Origin: Candidatus Thioglobus sp.
Lineage (GTDB): Bacteria; Pseudomonadota; Gammaproteobacteria; PS1; Pseudothioglobaceae
Assembly (NCBI GenBank): GCA_028228555.1
Contig: JAOJBP010000006.1
Span: 1-64,000 of the forward strand
DNA: 64,000 bases
Direction: 5' to 3'
Position numbers and translations under genes: made by a program. Below, piece after piece: positions 22,285 to 31,288 of the stretch. Each line of letters begins with the position of its first letter. The stretch's first letter is position 1. The notes under the pieces are model-generated. The model did no database searches. It was not told the DNA's origin and saw only the letters and a program-made list of their open reading frames with translations.

Positions 22285-22316
22285 AATTTTTCTCTTGTTT
22301 TTTTAATTTAATACTA

Positions 22317-22350
22317 AACAAAAAACCAAACATCTAGCCTAGGTTTTGTT
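22317..22350 (-). terminator. Weak terminator/attenuator between fbpA and fbpB
   Basis: GGTT-containing arm 22342-22350 and AACC-containing arm 22317-22327 pair with one irregularity around a 14-nt loop, with T-rich sequence downstream on the minus strand. Possibly reduces permease expression relative to the binding protein. Confidence 0.4.
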
Positions 22351-22368
22351 GTTCAGCTTAGTCTTAGT

Positions 22369-23388
22369 TTATCGATAGCCTTTGATCTGCATCAACTTAA
22401 CCGCTTCAGACTGCAAAATACCTGCTTGCGATAAATTCATGTTATCTTGTTTAAAAGCTCCCCAAGTGGACACCACCTCATCTGCTGCAATATTTTGATT
22501 AGCTGGATATTCTTTATTCAAAGAGCCATAAATCGCTTGCGCCTTTACAGATGACAACCATTCTAACAACTGTATAGCACCAGCTGTATTAGATGCATGC
22601 TTAGTCACGCCTGCACCAGAGACATTAACATGTACACCTGTTGTATCTTGATTAGCCCAAAATAGCTTGAGTGGCGCTTCCGGATTTTTCTCAATTAGAT
22701 CGCCAAAGTAATATGTATTGACCAGTCCAACATCACATTGGCCTGCCAAAATAGCATTCATGACATGCGAATCTTTAGCATTCGGCGTAGCACTCAAATT
22801 ATTCACCCAGCCACTAACAATCTCACCCGCTTTTTCCTTGCCGTGGTGGTAAATAACAGAAGCCACTAACGATTTGGTATAAACTTTTTTACTCGTTCTC
22901 AAACATAAGCGCCCATTCCACTTTTCACTAGCAAGATCTTCATAGCTTGACAATGTTTCAGGATCAACACGATCTGTTGAGTAAACAATCGTACGTGCAC
23001 GAACTGACAAACCTGTCCATAATCCTTGTGGGTCTCTCAAATACGCTTGAATATTATTTTTTAAAGTGTCAGTTTGAACACCTTGAAATAAATCTTGTGA
23101 GCCTGCATACCAAAGATTACCCGCGTCAACTGTCATAAACATATCCGCTGGCGTATTGGCACCTTCAAGTTTCAAACGCTCAATCAAGGCACCGCCCTCG
23201 CCTGTTAGATAATCGACCTTGATGCCTGTATCTTTTGTAAAGGCTTGGAATAATGGCTTAATTAAATGTTCTTTTCTAGCACTATAGACAGTGACTGAAT
23301 CATCACTTGCTGCTTGCACTGCTGATATACTTGACACTAATACCACTGATAGCATAATAGCTGATGAAACCCATTTCCTAATATTCAT
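22369..23388 (-). CDS. fbpA: Periplasmic ferric iron-binding protein
   Basis: Solute-binding component capturing Fe3+ in the periplasm. The protein is 339 aa with a cleavable signal peptide (hydrophobic residues about 9-24, cleavage after AVQA). It begins the mature chain with SVTVYSARKEH, typical of FbpA/FutA proteins. The tandem iron-ligating tyrosines are visible in NTYYFGDL. A Fur box lies immediately upstream, overlapping the fbpC stop, so this gene may be transcribed separately. Confidence 0.92.
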   Translation of the reverse strand: MNIRKWVSSAIMLSVVLVSSISAVQAASDDSVTVYSARKEHLIKPLFQAFTKDTGIKVDYLTGEGGALIERLKLEGANTPADMFMTVDAGNLWYAGSQDLFQGVQTDTLKNNIQAYLRDPQGLWTGLSVRARTIVYSTDRVDPETLSSYEDLASEKWNGRLCLRTSKKVYTKSLVASVIYHHGKEKAGEIVSGWVNNLSATPNAKDSHVMNAILAGQCDVGLVNTYYFGDLIEKNPEAPLKLFWANQDTTGVHVNVSGAGVTKHASNTAGAIQLLEWLSSVKAQAIYGSLNKEYPANQNIAADEVVSTWGAFKQDNMNLSQAGILQSEAVKLMQIKGYR

Positions 23389-23416
23389 TTTACTTTTTCT
23401 CCTGATTTTTTAAAAA

Positions 23417-23431
23417 AAATAATGATTATCA
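23417..23431 (-). promoter_or_regulatory. Putative Fur box between fbpC and fbpA
   Basis: AAATAAT-G-ATTATCA fits the 7-1-7 Fur pattern (TGATAAT-N-ATTATCA), with a perfect right half. It overlaps the fbpC stop codon (23429-23431) and lies about 30 bp upstream of fbpA, suggesting iron-dependent control of a second promoter. Confidence 0.65.
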
Positions 23432-24079
23432 CTTAACAGTCAAGCGCTTATCCTGGATTTTTCCGACTTTATCGGCAAGGGCGTTGGCTTCATTAATATC
23501 ATGTGTCACCAAAATCGAGGTTGTATTAGTTTGTTTAAGAATATGACGCACTTGCGCCACAAGTTGATCACGATGGATTTTGTCTAAGCTAGAGAAAGGT
23601 TCATCCATTAATAAGATTTTAGGCGCTGGTGCAAGTGCTCTAACCAGAGAAACTCTCTGCTGCTCTCCGCCTGATAATTGGTGTGGATATTTTTTCTCAA
23701 TCCCTTTTAAACCAATCATATCTAGCAGTTCTGTAACTCGCTGTTTTTGTTCAGATCTAGATAGATGATGAATGCCAAAGCTAATGTTTTTTTCAACGTT
23801 CATATGTGGAAATAGCACATAATCTTGAAACACCATACCTACCTCTCGATGCTCTGGCTCTGTTAGATGAGTACCATTTTTTGATAATAGTACACCATTC
23901 AACTCAACCTCTCCCTGAGCCCCTTCATCAAGCCCTGCTATAAATCTAAGTATTGAGCTCTTACCACTACCACTATCACCTAATAGTGCAAAAATTTCAC
24001 CTTGCTTAAGGTTTAAATTAAAGTTATTTAAGACTTTATTATTTTGATAAATTACTGATAAATCTTTAACTGCTAACAT
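23429..24079 (-). CDS. fbpC: Ferric iron ABC transporter ATPase, short form
   Basis: Energises Fe3+ import. Walker A GDSGSGKS is at residues 34-41, with signature LSGGEQQRVSLVRAL and Walker B ILLMDEPFSSLD. At 216 aa it stops right after the nucleotide-binding domain and lacks the roughly 130-residue C-terminal regulatory (TOBE/RBD) part of classical FbpC. The stop is clean and no frameshift is seen. It is first in the operon, behind a Fur box; this order differs from the usual A-B-C. Confidence 0.9.
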   Translation of the reverse strand: MLAVKDLSVIYQNNKVLNNFNLNLKQGEIFALLGDSGSGKSSILRFIAGLDEGAQGEVELNGVLLSKNGTHLTEPEHREVGMVFQDYVLFPHMNVEKNISFGIHHLSRSEQKQRVTELLDMIGLKGIEKKYPHQLSGGEQQRVSLVRALAPAPKILLMDEPFSSLDKIHRDQLVAQVRHILKQTNTTSILVTHDINEANALADKVGKIQDKRLTVK

Positions 24080-24098
24080 TTAATAATGCAAATACTAA

Positions 24099-24113
24099 TA
24101 AGAATGATTATCA
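24099..24113 (-). promoter_or_regulatory. Putative Fur box upstream of fbpC
   Basis: TAAGAAT-G-ATTATCA, 20 bp upstream of the fbpC ATG, fits the Fur 7-1-7 inverted repeat with a perfect ATTATCA half. Fur itself is encoded at 38520-38927. The surrounding 24080-24235 region has no other gene and carries the divergent promoter for the CDF exporter. Confidence 0.7.
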
Positions 24114-24235
24114 ATATTATATAAGATTATCCTAATAGAATTAGATTATTTATGTTGATTTACTATAAGTACATATTAATAGATATATGTCATAAAATAA
24201 AGACTTAAAGATTAGCTAATAGAATTCGTATATAA

Positions 24236-25375
24236 ATGAACAAACAAGATAGAAGAAAAGCCAGTCAAAAAGTAACCTTAGTTGGTGCTATTATTGATCT
24301 CGCATTAGGTATCTTTAAAGTTATAGCTGGCGTACTAGGTAATTCTGGCGCTTTAATTGCAGATGGTATTCACTCATTTTCAGACTTATTATCTGATGGT
24401 GTTGTGCTTTATGCTTCAAAACATTCAGCTGAAGAGGCGGATGATGAGCATCCATATGGCCATGAAAGATTCGAAACTGTTGCAACTTTAGGGTTAGCCA
24501 TTATTCTGGCTATTATAGGCGTTGGTATTATTTATGATGCTTTTGAGAGATTATTTAATCCCAGTGAGCTTTCACATAGCACCTTACTACTAAGTGTAGC
24601 TGCTTTATCAATTTTTTCTAAAGAAGCTTTATATTGGTATACCTTAAAAGTTGCCAGTACTTATAAGTCTAGCATGCTTAAAGCCAATGCATGGCATCAT
24701 CGCTCAGATGCCCTATCTTCAGTAGTTGTCTTTATTGGAATTTTGGGCAGCCTTAATGGTTATCTATTTTTAGATGGTGTTGCAGCTGTTGTGGTTGGAT
24801 TCATGATTATTTATATAGCTTGGGAGTTAGGACTAGGTGCAACTAAAGAGCTAGTGGATTCTTCGATTGATGCTGATAAAGTTAAACAACTGCGAGACTC
24901 TATTGGTCGGATTAGTGGTGTTAATAATGTACATTCACTTCGTACTCGCAAAATTGGGCATACAATATCTTGCGATGTGCATGTTCAAGTTGACCCATAC
25001 CTAAGCGTGAGTGAAGGACATATTATCAGCGTAAGTGTTGAACGCGTTGCTAAAGAATGCCTAGAAAATCTTAACGATGTAACTGTTCATATCGACCCTG
25101 AAGATGATGAAACTGTTGCACCTTATGAAGCGCTTCCAGAGCGAGCTGAAGCATTGGGAATTTTAACAAAAGCTTTGTTTAATAATAAATGTGATGGTGA
25201 AATTGAGCGAATCCAATTACACTACCTAGACAGCAGAATTCACGTAGATTTTTACTTACCATTAAGCTGTCTAGATTCTGGACAAAGTGGTGATGAAATT
25301 CTCGCAAAGCTTCATAAAACAGTCGACCCTCTAGAAGGGTTTGGAAAAATTAAGGTCTACTTTAGTAGATACTAA
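24236..25375 (+). CDS. Cation diffusion facilitator (CDF) metal exporter
   Basis: Proton-driven efflux of divalent metal from the cytoplasm. The protein is 379 aa: six-helix membrane domain, then a cytoplasmic ferredoxin-like domain with metal ligands (HVQVD, VHIDPED) and an extra C-terminal extension of about 90 residues that looks like a second copy of the fold. The transport site has HxxxD in helix 2 (His46, Asp50) and HxxxD in helix 5 (His154, Asp158), unlike the DxxxD of FieF, so zinc is a reasonable guess but manganese or iron is possible. It is divergent from the Fur-boxed iron operon, and its end overlaps ruvC tail-to-tail by 4 bp. Confidence 0.88.
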   Translation: MNKQDRRKASQKVTLVGAIIDLALGIFKVIAGVLGNSGALIADGIHSFSDLLSDGVVLYASKHSAEEADDEHPYGHERFETVATLGLAIILAIIGVGIIYDAFERLFNPSELSHSTLLLSVAALSIFSKEALYWYTLKVASTYKSSMLKANAWHHRSDALSSVVVFIGILGSLNGYLFLDGVAAVVVGFMIIYIAWELGLGATKELVDSSIDADKVKQLRDSIGRISGVNNVHSLRTRKIGHTISCDVHVQVDPYLSVSEGHIISVSVERVAKECLENLNDVTVHIDPEDDETVAPYEALPERAEALGILTKALFNNKCDGEIERIQLHYLDSRIHVDFYLPLSCLDSGQSGDEILAKLHKTVDPLEGFGKIKVYFSRY

Positions 25376-25842
25376 AGACAATGATAAGCATGGCATATTG
25401 CCCCAGCTAATGCATCAGCTGCATCTTCCTGGGGTGCCTTGTTAAGCTTTAAAGCATCACATACCATATAAGAAACCTGATCTTTGGCAGCATGCCCTTT
25501 ACCAACAACTGCCTTTTTAATTTGATTGGGGCTATATTCAACCATAGCAATGCCATTCATTCCCGCAGCAGAAATAATCGCACCTCTAGCATGGCCTAGT
25601 TTAATCGCAGCATCAGGGTTTGGCCTATCGGGGCGCATAAATGCACGCTCAATAACAACCACGTCAGGTTGATATTTTTTAACCAATTGATCAATTTCTA
25701 AAAAGATTGTGGTGATGCGATCTGTCAATTCACCCTTGGTACGAATACAACCACTAGCAACATAGCTAAATTTAAGCTTTTGAGCTTCAATTAAACCAAA
25801 TCCTGTAATTCTTGAACCAGGGTCAATCCCTAAAATTTTCAT
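25372..25842 (-). CDS. ruvC: Holliday junction resolvase RuvC
   Basis: Endonuclease resolving Holliday junctions with RuvAB. I set the start at ATG 25842 (MKILGIDPGS). The longer open frame would run into the divergent thioredoxin gene, and its first 48 codons look non-coding. The product is 156 aa, a little short. Catalytic acidic residues are Asp7, Glu65, Asp140 and Asp143. ruvB is 8 kb away, and ruvA is not in the window. Confidence 0.95.
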   Translation of the reverse strand: MKILGIDPGSRITGFGLIEAQKLKFSYVASGCIRTKGELTDRITTIFLEIDQLVKKYQPDVVVIERAFMRPDRPNPDAAIKLGHARGAIISAAGMNGIAMVEYSPNQIKKAVVGKGHAAKDQVSYMVCDALKLNKAPQEDAADALAGAICHAYHCL

Positions 25843-25942
25843 AATGGGTATTGTATAGAGTTGATAAAAATTAAGCAATATAAACATACATATAAGGCAT
25901 TTATGATATACTTTAAATTTATAAATTAAACAAGGATAGACT

Positions 25943-26299
25943 ATGGCAGTATTGGAGCTAAACAAAGACAACTTTGACGAAACCATTCAAAATAACGAAC
26001 TAGTTATCTTAGATTTTTGGGCACCCTGGTGTGGTCCTTGTAAATCATTTGCACCAACTTATGAAGCCATGAGTGAAAAAATTGATGGTGTAACATTTGC
26101 CAAAATTAACACCGAAGATGAGCAAGATTTAGCCGGTAAATTCCAAATTCGCTCTATTCCAACTTTGATGATTTTCAGAGATCAAATCGCCATTTTTTCG
26201 CAACCAGGTGCAATGGCAGAATCAGATCTTGAAACAGTATTAAATAAAGCTAAAGAATTAGATATGGATATCGTACGAAAAGAGATTGAGGAGCAGTAA
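25943..26299 (+). CDS. Thioredoxin-family protein
   Basis: Cytoplasmic disulfide reductase fold. The protein is 118 aa with active site WCGPC at residues 29-33 and the cis-proline SIPT motif. The C-terminal 10 residues (DIVRKEIEEQ) extend beyond classic TrxA, and the region before the cis-Pro differs from E. coli TrxA, so it may be a thioredoxin paralogue rather than the main one. Ribosome site AAGGATAG. Convergent with the ArsC-like gene. Confidence 0.9.
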   Translation: MAVLELNKDNFDETIQNNELVILDFWAPWCGPCKSFAPTYEAMSEKIDGVTFAKINTEDEQDLAGKFQIRSIPTLMIFRDQIAIFSQPGAMAESDLETVLNKAKELDMDIVRKEIEEQ

Positions 26300-26307
26300 G
26301 CTAAAAG

Positions 26308-26637
26308 TTAGCTCAAGTCTGAATAACTTTTTTCACTAAACCCAACCCTAAAATTAGCACCTGTTACTAAAACAGGTCGTTTTATAAGCGTTGGGTTTTT
26401 TAACGTCAGCTCTATAGTGATGTTCGTTTTTTGTTCATCAGTAAAATTTCTATAGGTAGTTGAACGCTTGTTAATAAGCTTATCCCAGCCAATTGCGTCG
26501 ACAAAACTTTGCAAAATACTTTTATCAATAGGTTGATCACGAAAATCAATAAATTCGAATTCAATATTATTGTTACTTAAAAATTGCCTAGCTTTTTTAA
26601 CAGTATCGCAATTTTTAATACCATACATTTTGATCAT
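26308..26637 (-). CDS. ArsC/Spx-family (YffB-like) reductase
   Basis: Thioredoxin-fold protein of the arsenate reductase-like family. The protein is 109 aa with Cys10 in IKNCDTV and the RPVLV segment shared by ArsC, Spx and YffB proteins. The motif NCDTVKKA and small size favour YffB, whose physiological role is unclear (glutathione-dependent thiol reductase suggested). It lacks context for arsenic resistance. It ends a long minus-strand operon. Confidence 0.88.
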   Translation of the reverse strand: MIKMYGIKNCDTVKKARQFLSNNNIEFEFIDFRDQPIDKSILQSFVDAIGWDKLINKRSTTYRNFTDEQKTNITIELTLKNPTLIKRPVLVTGANFRVGFSEKSYSDLS

Positions 26638-26645
26638 TGATATAC

Positions 26646-27269
26646 CTACTGATTAGAAAATTCAAGAATCTCTTTATGCTCATCATCTACAATAATGCGT
26701 AAGCCTTTCTGAGGATAGTGCCAATAGGTCACTCCTGGATAAGCAAGTTCAGTGCTATCTGGCTTTCCAAATAAATTTAACATTGCCTCTTGACTGAGGT
26801 TAGTCTTAGGAACGAAGCTTAGAGATTTAATTTGATAACGAGACATTAGCGCCTCACCAGTTGTTATAAAGGTGGTTTTCTTAACCCCTGAAGGCATTAA
26901 CATCGACTGATCTATATACTCTCTAAGTACTTCAATGCGTTGATCGTTTAATGCAAGATTTACAATAATATTAGCACCAATACCGCCGACCTTAGTACTT
27001 GGAAAATACACTTCCAATTCAGGCTCTATGTTTTCCTGCTCAAATAATGACGCTTCAATTTCTATTCCAAAATAACGGGCTGCATCAATCAACTCACTAT
27101 GCTCCATGGTGAGCTCAAAAACAACTGTTTTTCCCTGTTTATTAATATAACTTTGCCAGGGCATAGCCTGATTTTTTGGCATTTCAATATTACGCGTTAA
27201 TAAAAATATTAATAAAAATACTAGAATAGATCCCAATAAAGTATAGGCAACTATATATCTTTCTTTCAT
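26646..27269 (-). CDS. Membrane-anchored periplasmic protein, unknown
   Basis: 207 aa. One hydrophobic helix (residues about 7-25) precedes a long soluble part predicted to face the periplasm. I recognise no domain. The C-terminal region (LFGKPDSTELAYPGVTYWHY) recalls the small alpha/beta folds of BamE/SmpA-like proteins (a glycine-Pro turn and an aromatic YWHY strand), but this is only an impression. It overlaps the preceding PGPGW-type gene by 4 bp, so it is translationally coupled. Confidence 0.75.
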   Translation of the reverse strand: MKERYIVAYTLLGSILVFLLIFLLTRNIEMPKNQAMPWQSYINKQGKTVVFELTMEHSELIDAARYFGIEIEASLFEQENIEPELEVYFPSTKVGGIGANIIVNLALNDQRIEVLREYIDQSMLMPSGVKKTTFITTGEALMSRYQIKSLSFVPKTNLSQEAMLNLFGKPDSTELAYPGVTYWHYPQKGLRIIVDDEHKEILEFSNQ

Positions 27270-27676
27270 CTATTAAAGGGGGGTTTTCCAGCTTTATGAC
27301 GCAGCCAATTTAGAGTTTTATAAGTTGGGGTGTGGCTAATAAATTTTAACTCTAATTCACGTTTTCCTGGAAATTCCAATAAAAATAATCCAAGCAAAAT
27401 TGAAATAACACCTTGGCCTGGGGTCACCAACATAATAATGCCAGCTAACACTAATAAAACACCTATGACTGTGGTGACAATAAATTTAACAAAACCCCAA
27501 ACTGATTTAATTTCTATAGCGTTTTTAGGTTTTGATGAGAAATAATCAACTGGCATAAGGCCCAATAAATATGGCGTTAACAGAAGCGTCAACACAAAAA
27601 TAGCTGCAGAAATAACACCAATCATTATGAATAATTCTTCGTATTGATCTAAGTATTGAATTATCGTATCTAGCAT
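27266..27676 (-). CDS. PGPGW-type small transmembrane protein
   Basis: 136 aa with about three hydrophobic helices. The central VTPGQGVISILLG motif followed by FPGKRELE resembles the putative transmembrane PGPGW family. Function unknown; inner membrane. It overlaps dtd at its start by 7 bp and the next gene by 4 bp, inside the long minus-strand operon. Confidence 0.78.
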   Translation of the reverse strand: MLDTIIQYLDQYEELFIMIGVISAAIFVLTLLLTPYLLGLMPVDYFSSKPKNAIEIKSVWGFVKFIVTTVIGVLLVLAGIIMLVTPGQGVISILLGLFLLEFPGKRELELKFISHTPTYKTLNWLRHKAGKPPFNR

Positions 27677-28107
27677 GATAATAAAAAAGTTACTGGCCCA
27701 TCGTTAGTCAAAGACACTTGCATATCGGCACCAAATATGCCACTTTGTACTTTTGGATACTGTTGTGAAATATTCGACAAAAAATATTCATAAAGTTTTT
27801 TAGCTTCTACAGGTTTTTTTGCAGTTGAAAATCCTGGTCTAGTGCCTGAGCTTGTATCTGCCGCCAAGGTAAACTGTGAAACAAGTAAAAGGCTGCCATC
27901 AATATCTTTAACTGATAAATTCATTTTTTCATCAGTGTCATAGAACACTCGATAAGACAATATCTTTTTAATCATCTTATACATTTGAACCTGTTCATCG
28001 TTTTTTTCAATTCCAAGAAATACCAGTAAGCCTTGGCTAATTTCGCCTGTAATTTGACCATCAACTTCAACTTTAGCACGAGAGACACGTTGAATTAAGG
28101 CTTTCAT
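27670..28107 (-). CDS. dtd: D-aminoacyl-tRNA deacylase
   Basis: Hydrolyses D-aminoacyl-tRNAs (and Gly-tRNA-Ala), protecting translation from wrong chirality. The protein is 145 aa with the conserved SQFTLAADTSSGTRPGF segment and the C-terminal NDGPVTF motif (Gly-cisPro). The start MKALIQRVSRAKVEV is textbook. It is coupled to glyS (6 bp gap), a fitting neighbour because DTD also acts on misplaced glycine. Confidence 0.96.
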   Translation of the reverse strand: MKALIQRVSRAKVEVDGQITGEISQGLLVFLGIEKNDEQVQMYKMIKKILSYRVFYDTDEKMNLSVKDIDGSLLLVSQFTLAADTSSGTRPGFSTAKKPVEAKKLYEYFLSNISQQYPKVQSGIFGADMQVSLTNDGPVTFLLSC

Positions 28108-28113
28108 TGGAAA

Positions 28114-30153
28114 TTAAGCACTAAGATGCGATACATCTGCAACAGATAAGAATAAGCTTCTAACCCAATTAATTAAATTAAGACGCGCTTGTTTTAATTC
28201 AGCTACATCACTGTTAACCATGACTTGATCAAAGAAATTATCAATACTGGCTTTAAGAGAGATAAGCTCATTCATACTAGCTGCATAATCTTTAGAGTTT
28301 GATAACTGATCAGACACAGATTGGGTTGCAGCAAATAAAGCTTTTTCAGCATCTTCAACCAGTACCGAAACATCTACCTCAATTGATAAATTATTCTGAT
28401 CTTTGAGCATATTGGCAATTCGTTTATTTGCCTCAATTAGACTGTTTGAAGCTTTATCTTGAGTAAAAATATTTAATGCCTCAACACGAAGGTGGAAATC
28501 ATATGGAGATTCTGGCTCAACTGCTAATACTGCTTCAAAAGCTTTAGCGCTGACTTGTTTATCCTTGTAATAGGCACGCAAACGATCCATCATGAATGTA
28601 TAAATGGCTGATGAACAGTGCGTATCTACGTCTGATGAATGCGCAGATAATGAATTCTCAATTAATGTTTTAAGATTTAAATCAAGTTTACTTTCTACCA
28701 TGATTCTTAATAAACCCAGAGCCATTCTACGTAATGCGTATGGATCTTTAGAACCTGTCGGTCCTTGGCCAATACCGTAAATACCAGTGATAGTATCAAG
28801 TTTATCGGCAATGGCGACTACCAAGCCTTCTTGAGTTGAAGGTAGTATATCACCGGCAAATCTAGGATGATAATGCTCACTAATCGCTACTGAAACAGTT
28901 AAGCTTTCACCATCATTCTTGGCATAGTAGCCACCCATCACTCCTTGGAGATCAGCAAACTCACCTACCATTTCTGATACTAAATCTGACTTACATAATA
29001 ATCCTGCTCTTTTAGCATTCACCACATTAGCGCCAATCATTGTCGCAATAGAACCTGATAACATTTCAATACGTTTGGCTTTATCTCCCATTGATCCTAA
29101 TGACTTCATAAATAATACGCGATCTAGTTTTTCAAGGCGAGATTCAAGTGTTTGACGCTTATCTTGTTCCCAAAAAAACTCTGAATCTGCCAATCTTGGA
29201 CGAATAACACGCTCATTGCCACCAACAATAACACTGACATCGCTAGATTCAATATTAGCAACCGAGATAAAGCTTGGTAATAATTTATCATTGTCATCAA
29301 GCATATGAAAATATTTTTGATGAGATTTCATGGCTGAGATAAGAGCTTCTTCTGGTACCGCCAAAAATGACTCACTAAAGCCTCCTGAAAAAGCTCGCGG
29401 ATACTCAACTAAGGCACAAACTTCACTCAAAAGCGCTTCATCAATCACTGCTGTGGCTTCGTTATCATTTGCTATTTGAATCACCTGCTGTCGAATCGTT
29501 TGCTTACGTGTATCAAAATCTACTTCAATTTTCGCCTGTTCCATCATAATTTGGCGGTAATTTTTAGCCTGATCAATAGTTAATGTTTTTGGACCAGTGA
29601 AGCGTAAGCCGCGTGTGATATTTGTTGCGCTCAGACCCATAATATTTGCCTTTATCACATCTGCACCCAAAAGCATGATCAGCCAATGTGTTGGGCGTAC
29701 AAATTGTGTATCAGAACTACCCCAGCGCATTGGTTTGGCAATGGGTATGTTTTTAATGGACTTATCAACAACCTTTTCAAGCAATGTTTTAGTTTCTAAG
29801 CCCTGCTGCTCTTTAGTAAAGAAATAATAATCTGACTTTCCAAACGCCTTCTTCTTAAGCTCAGATACCGATACACCACAAGACTTTGCAAAGCCTGAGA
29901 CGGCTTGATCTGGTGCAGAAACCGAAGGACCTTTGCGCTCAATTATTTGATCTTCTTGCTGACACTGAAGATCGTGCACTAGCACCGCTAAACGACGCGG
30001 GGTAGCAAATGACTCAACTTTTAAATAGTTTAGTTTTAATTCAGCTAGTTCTTTAATTATATTATCTGTCAATGCTTTTGAAAGCTTTGGAAGTAATTTA
30101 GGTGGCAACTCTTCTGTGCCTAGTTCTAGTAAAAAGTCTTGTGTATTCATCAT
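28114..30153 (-). CDS. glyS: Glycyl-tRNA synthetase beta subunit
   Basis: Beta subunit of the bacterial alpha2-beta2 glycyl-tRNA synthetase, carrying tRNA recognition and HD-like domains. The protein is 679 aa, starting [18 protein letters not shown], with the RHPRF-like and KDPYALRR regions near the middle. The alpha subunit glyQ is not adjacent; it is on the other strand at 45.2 kb. glyS sits between minC and dtd. Confidence 0.96.
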   Translation of the reverse strand: MMNTQDFLLELGTEELPPKLLPKLSKALTDNIIKELAELKLNYLKVESFATPRRLAVLVHDLQCQQEDQIIERKGPSVSAPDQAVSGFAKSCGVSVSELKKKAFGKSDYYFFTKEQQGLETKTLLEKVVDKSIKNIPIAKPMRWGSSDTQFVRPTHWLIMLLGADVIKANIMGLSATNITRGLRFTGPKTLTIDQAKNYRQIMMEQAKIEVDFDTRKQTIRQQVIQIANDNEATAVIDEALLSEVCALVEYPRAFSGGFSESFLAVPEEALISAMKSHQKYFHMLDDNDKLLPSFISVANIESSDVSVIVGGNERVIRPRLADSEFFWEQDKRQTLESRLEKLDRVLFMKSLGSMGDKAKRIEMLSGSIATMIGANVVNAKRAGLLCKSDLVSEMVGEFADLQGVMGGYYAKNDGESLTVSVAISEHYHPRFAGDILPSTQEGLVVAIADKLDTITGIYGIGQGPTGSKDPYALRRMALGLLRIMVESKLDLNLKTLIENSLSAHSSDVDTHCSSAIYTFMMDRLRAYYKDKQVSAKAFEAVLAVEPESPYDFHLRVEALNIFTQDKASNSLIEANKRIANMLKDQNNLSIEVDVSVLVEDAEKALFAATQSVSDQLSNSKDYAASMNELISLKASIDNFFDQVMVNSDVAELKQARLNLINWVRSLFLSVADVSHLSA

Positions 30154-30161
30154 AATAAATT

Positions 30162-30875
30162 TTAAATAATTTGGAATCGAAGTTGACCATTGAATAAATC
30201 AATCATCACTGAACGTGCATATAACTTGGTTGGCACTACATCAAACTTCTTATATACGCCAGCAATTGAAACCAGTTCAGCATTAAATGACTGCACGAAG
30301 ATGGTTGATTTTTCATCTCCCTGAATACCGGCAAATAAACTACCTTGAACTTCCTTATAAGCAGAAATGGAACCAAATGACATTACATCAGCACCTGCTT
30401 TAACTTTAGCTAATAATACTAAATCCCTATCTTGTGAAATAACTTGCTGGAACGAATAAACCTTATTGGTTACAATCTTTGGCGCTTGATAAGTTTTATC
30501 TTGATGAGGATTTGACACACTTGATGCTGACTGTTTAACTGCTTGAGTTTTAATTTTAACCTTACTACTGGGTGACAATGATTTTCCAAACACAGCCAAG
30601 CCAGAAAATTTTGCAAAATCAATTAACTCTTGCTTGAGTGATCGAATACCAACCGCTACCATTTCATTTTGAGCAAGAATTTCGATCAAAACTGCAAGTT
30701 CATTAGCTTGGAAATTTTTATACTCAATTTCTAAAATAACAGGTGCATGTTGGAATTGTGCCTTATTACTACTTGCTAGCGCAGTGATTTCATCCATCAA
30801 GGTGTCTGTATTATTAGTTAAAACTCTTAAGGTGTAAAGTGCCTCTGTTTGAGTAATAACTTCAATTTTATTCAA
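30162..30875 (-). CDS. minC: Septum site-determining protein MinC
   Basis: Inhibitor of FtsZ assembly away from midcell. The protein is 237 aa: an N-terminal MinC-N domain (about 1-100), a charged linker, and a C-terminal beta-helix domain with [21 protein letters not shown] and [10 protein letters not shown] as in E. coli. No minD or minE is in the window, unlike the usual minCDE cluster. The start overlaps the preceding ParS/MbcA-domain gene by 4 bp. Confidence 0.92.
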   Translation of the reverse strand: MNKIEVITQTEALYTLRVLTNNTDTLMDEITALASSNKAQFQHAPVILEIEYKNFQANELAVLIEILAQNEMVAVGIRSLKQELIDFAKFSGLAVFGKSLSPSSKVKIKTQAVKQSASSVSNPHQDKTYQAPKIVTNKVYSFQQVISQDRDLVLLAKVKAGADVMSFGSISAYKEVQGSLFAGIQGDEKSTIFVQSFNAELVSIAGVYKKFDVVPTKLYARSVMIDLFNGQLRFQII

Positions 30876-31288
30876 CTACGCCACCCCTGGGTACAATCCA
30901 GAAAATTCCACACGCGATTCATGCCTGTATCACCACTCAACATCAGCTCTAATGGGCTTTTGTGTTTGAATTTCTTCACACTACGTTTAAGCCAAACACT
31001 GGCATATTCTTTATTAGTTGGGAATGTAGTGCCTAATGATTCATCGATACCTAAAATCATTCTAGTACGGGTCACCATAGCGTCATTAAATTCAAACGAT
31101 TTATCACCACGACGATACATGTATAGGTGTCTAGGCTTAATGATTTCTTCAAGGCCTAAAATAATCAATTGGTCAGAATCTTCCAATTTCCAATTTTCTA
31201 AAATCTGAGAGAGCTGAGAAGTTAATTGATTTTTTTCATTATCACTTAGATTGATAATATCTTGCTTTGGGGAAGTATTCTTGTTCAT
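30872..31288 (-). CDS. ParS/MbcA/Xre antitoxin-like (DUF2384) domain protein
   Basis: 138 aa. The C-terminal half (residues about 85-136, with SPLELMLSGDTGMNRVWNFL) matches the pattern of the MbcA/ParS/Xre toxin-binding domain, in which a xxPLELL segment is followed by a V.xxL helix. The N-terminal part is helical and charged and may be the Xre-like portion. No RES or other toxin gene is adjacent. Instead it is tightly coupled to tolA (1 bp overlap) and minC (4 bp overlap), so a role in the cell envelope or division is possible but unproven. Confidence 0.72.
   Translation of the reverse strand: MNKNTSPKQDIINLSDNEKNQLTSQLSQILENWKLEDSDQLIILGLEEIIKPRHLYMYRRGDKSFEFNDAMVTRTRMILGIDESLGTTFPTNKEYASVWLKRSVKKFKHKSPLELMLSGDTGMNRVWNFLDCTQGWRS

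Noticed and set aside
25843-25986. N-terminal extension of RuvC by 48 residues
   Set aside because: It would run into the divergent thioredoxin gene, and RuvC proteins begin at MKILGIDPGS.
30872-31288. Toxin-antitoxin pair around the ParS/MbcA-like protein
   Set aside because: Neighbours are tolA and minC; no toxin-like frame is present on either side.
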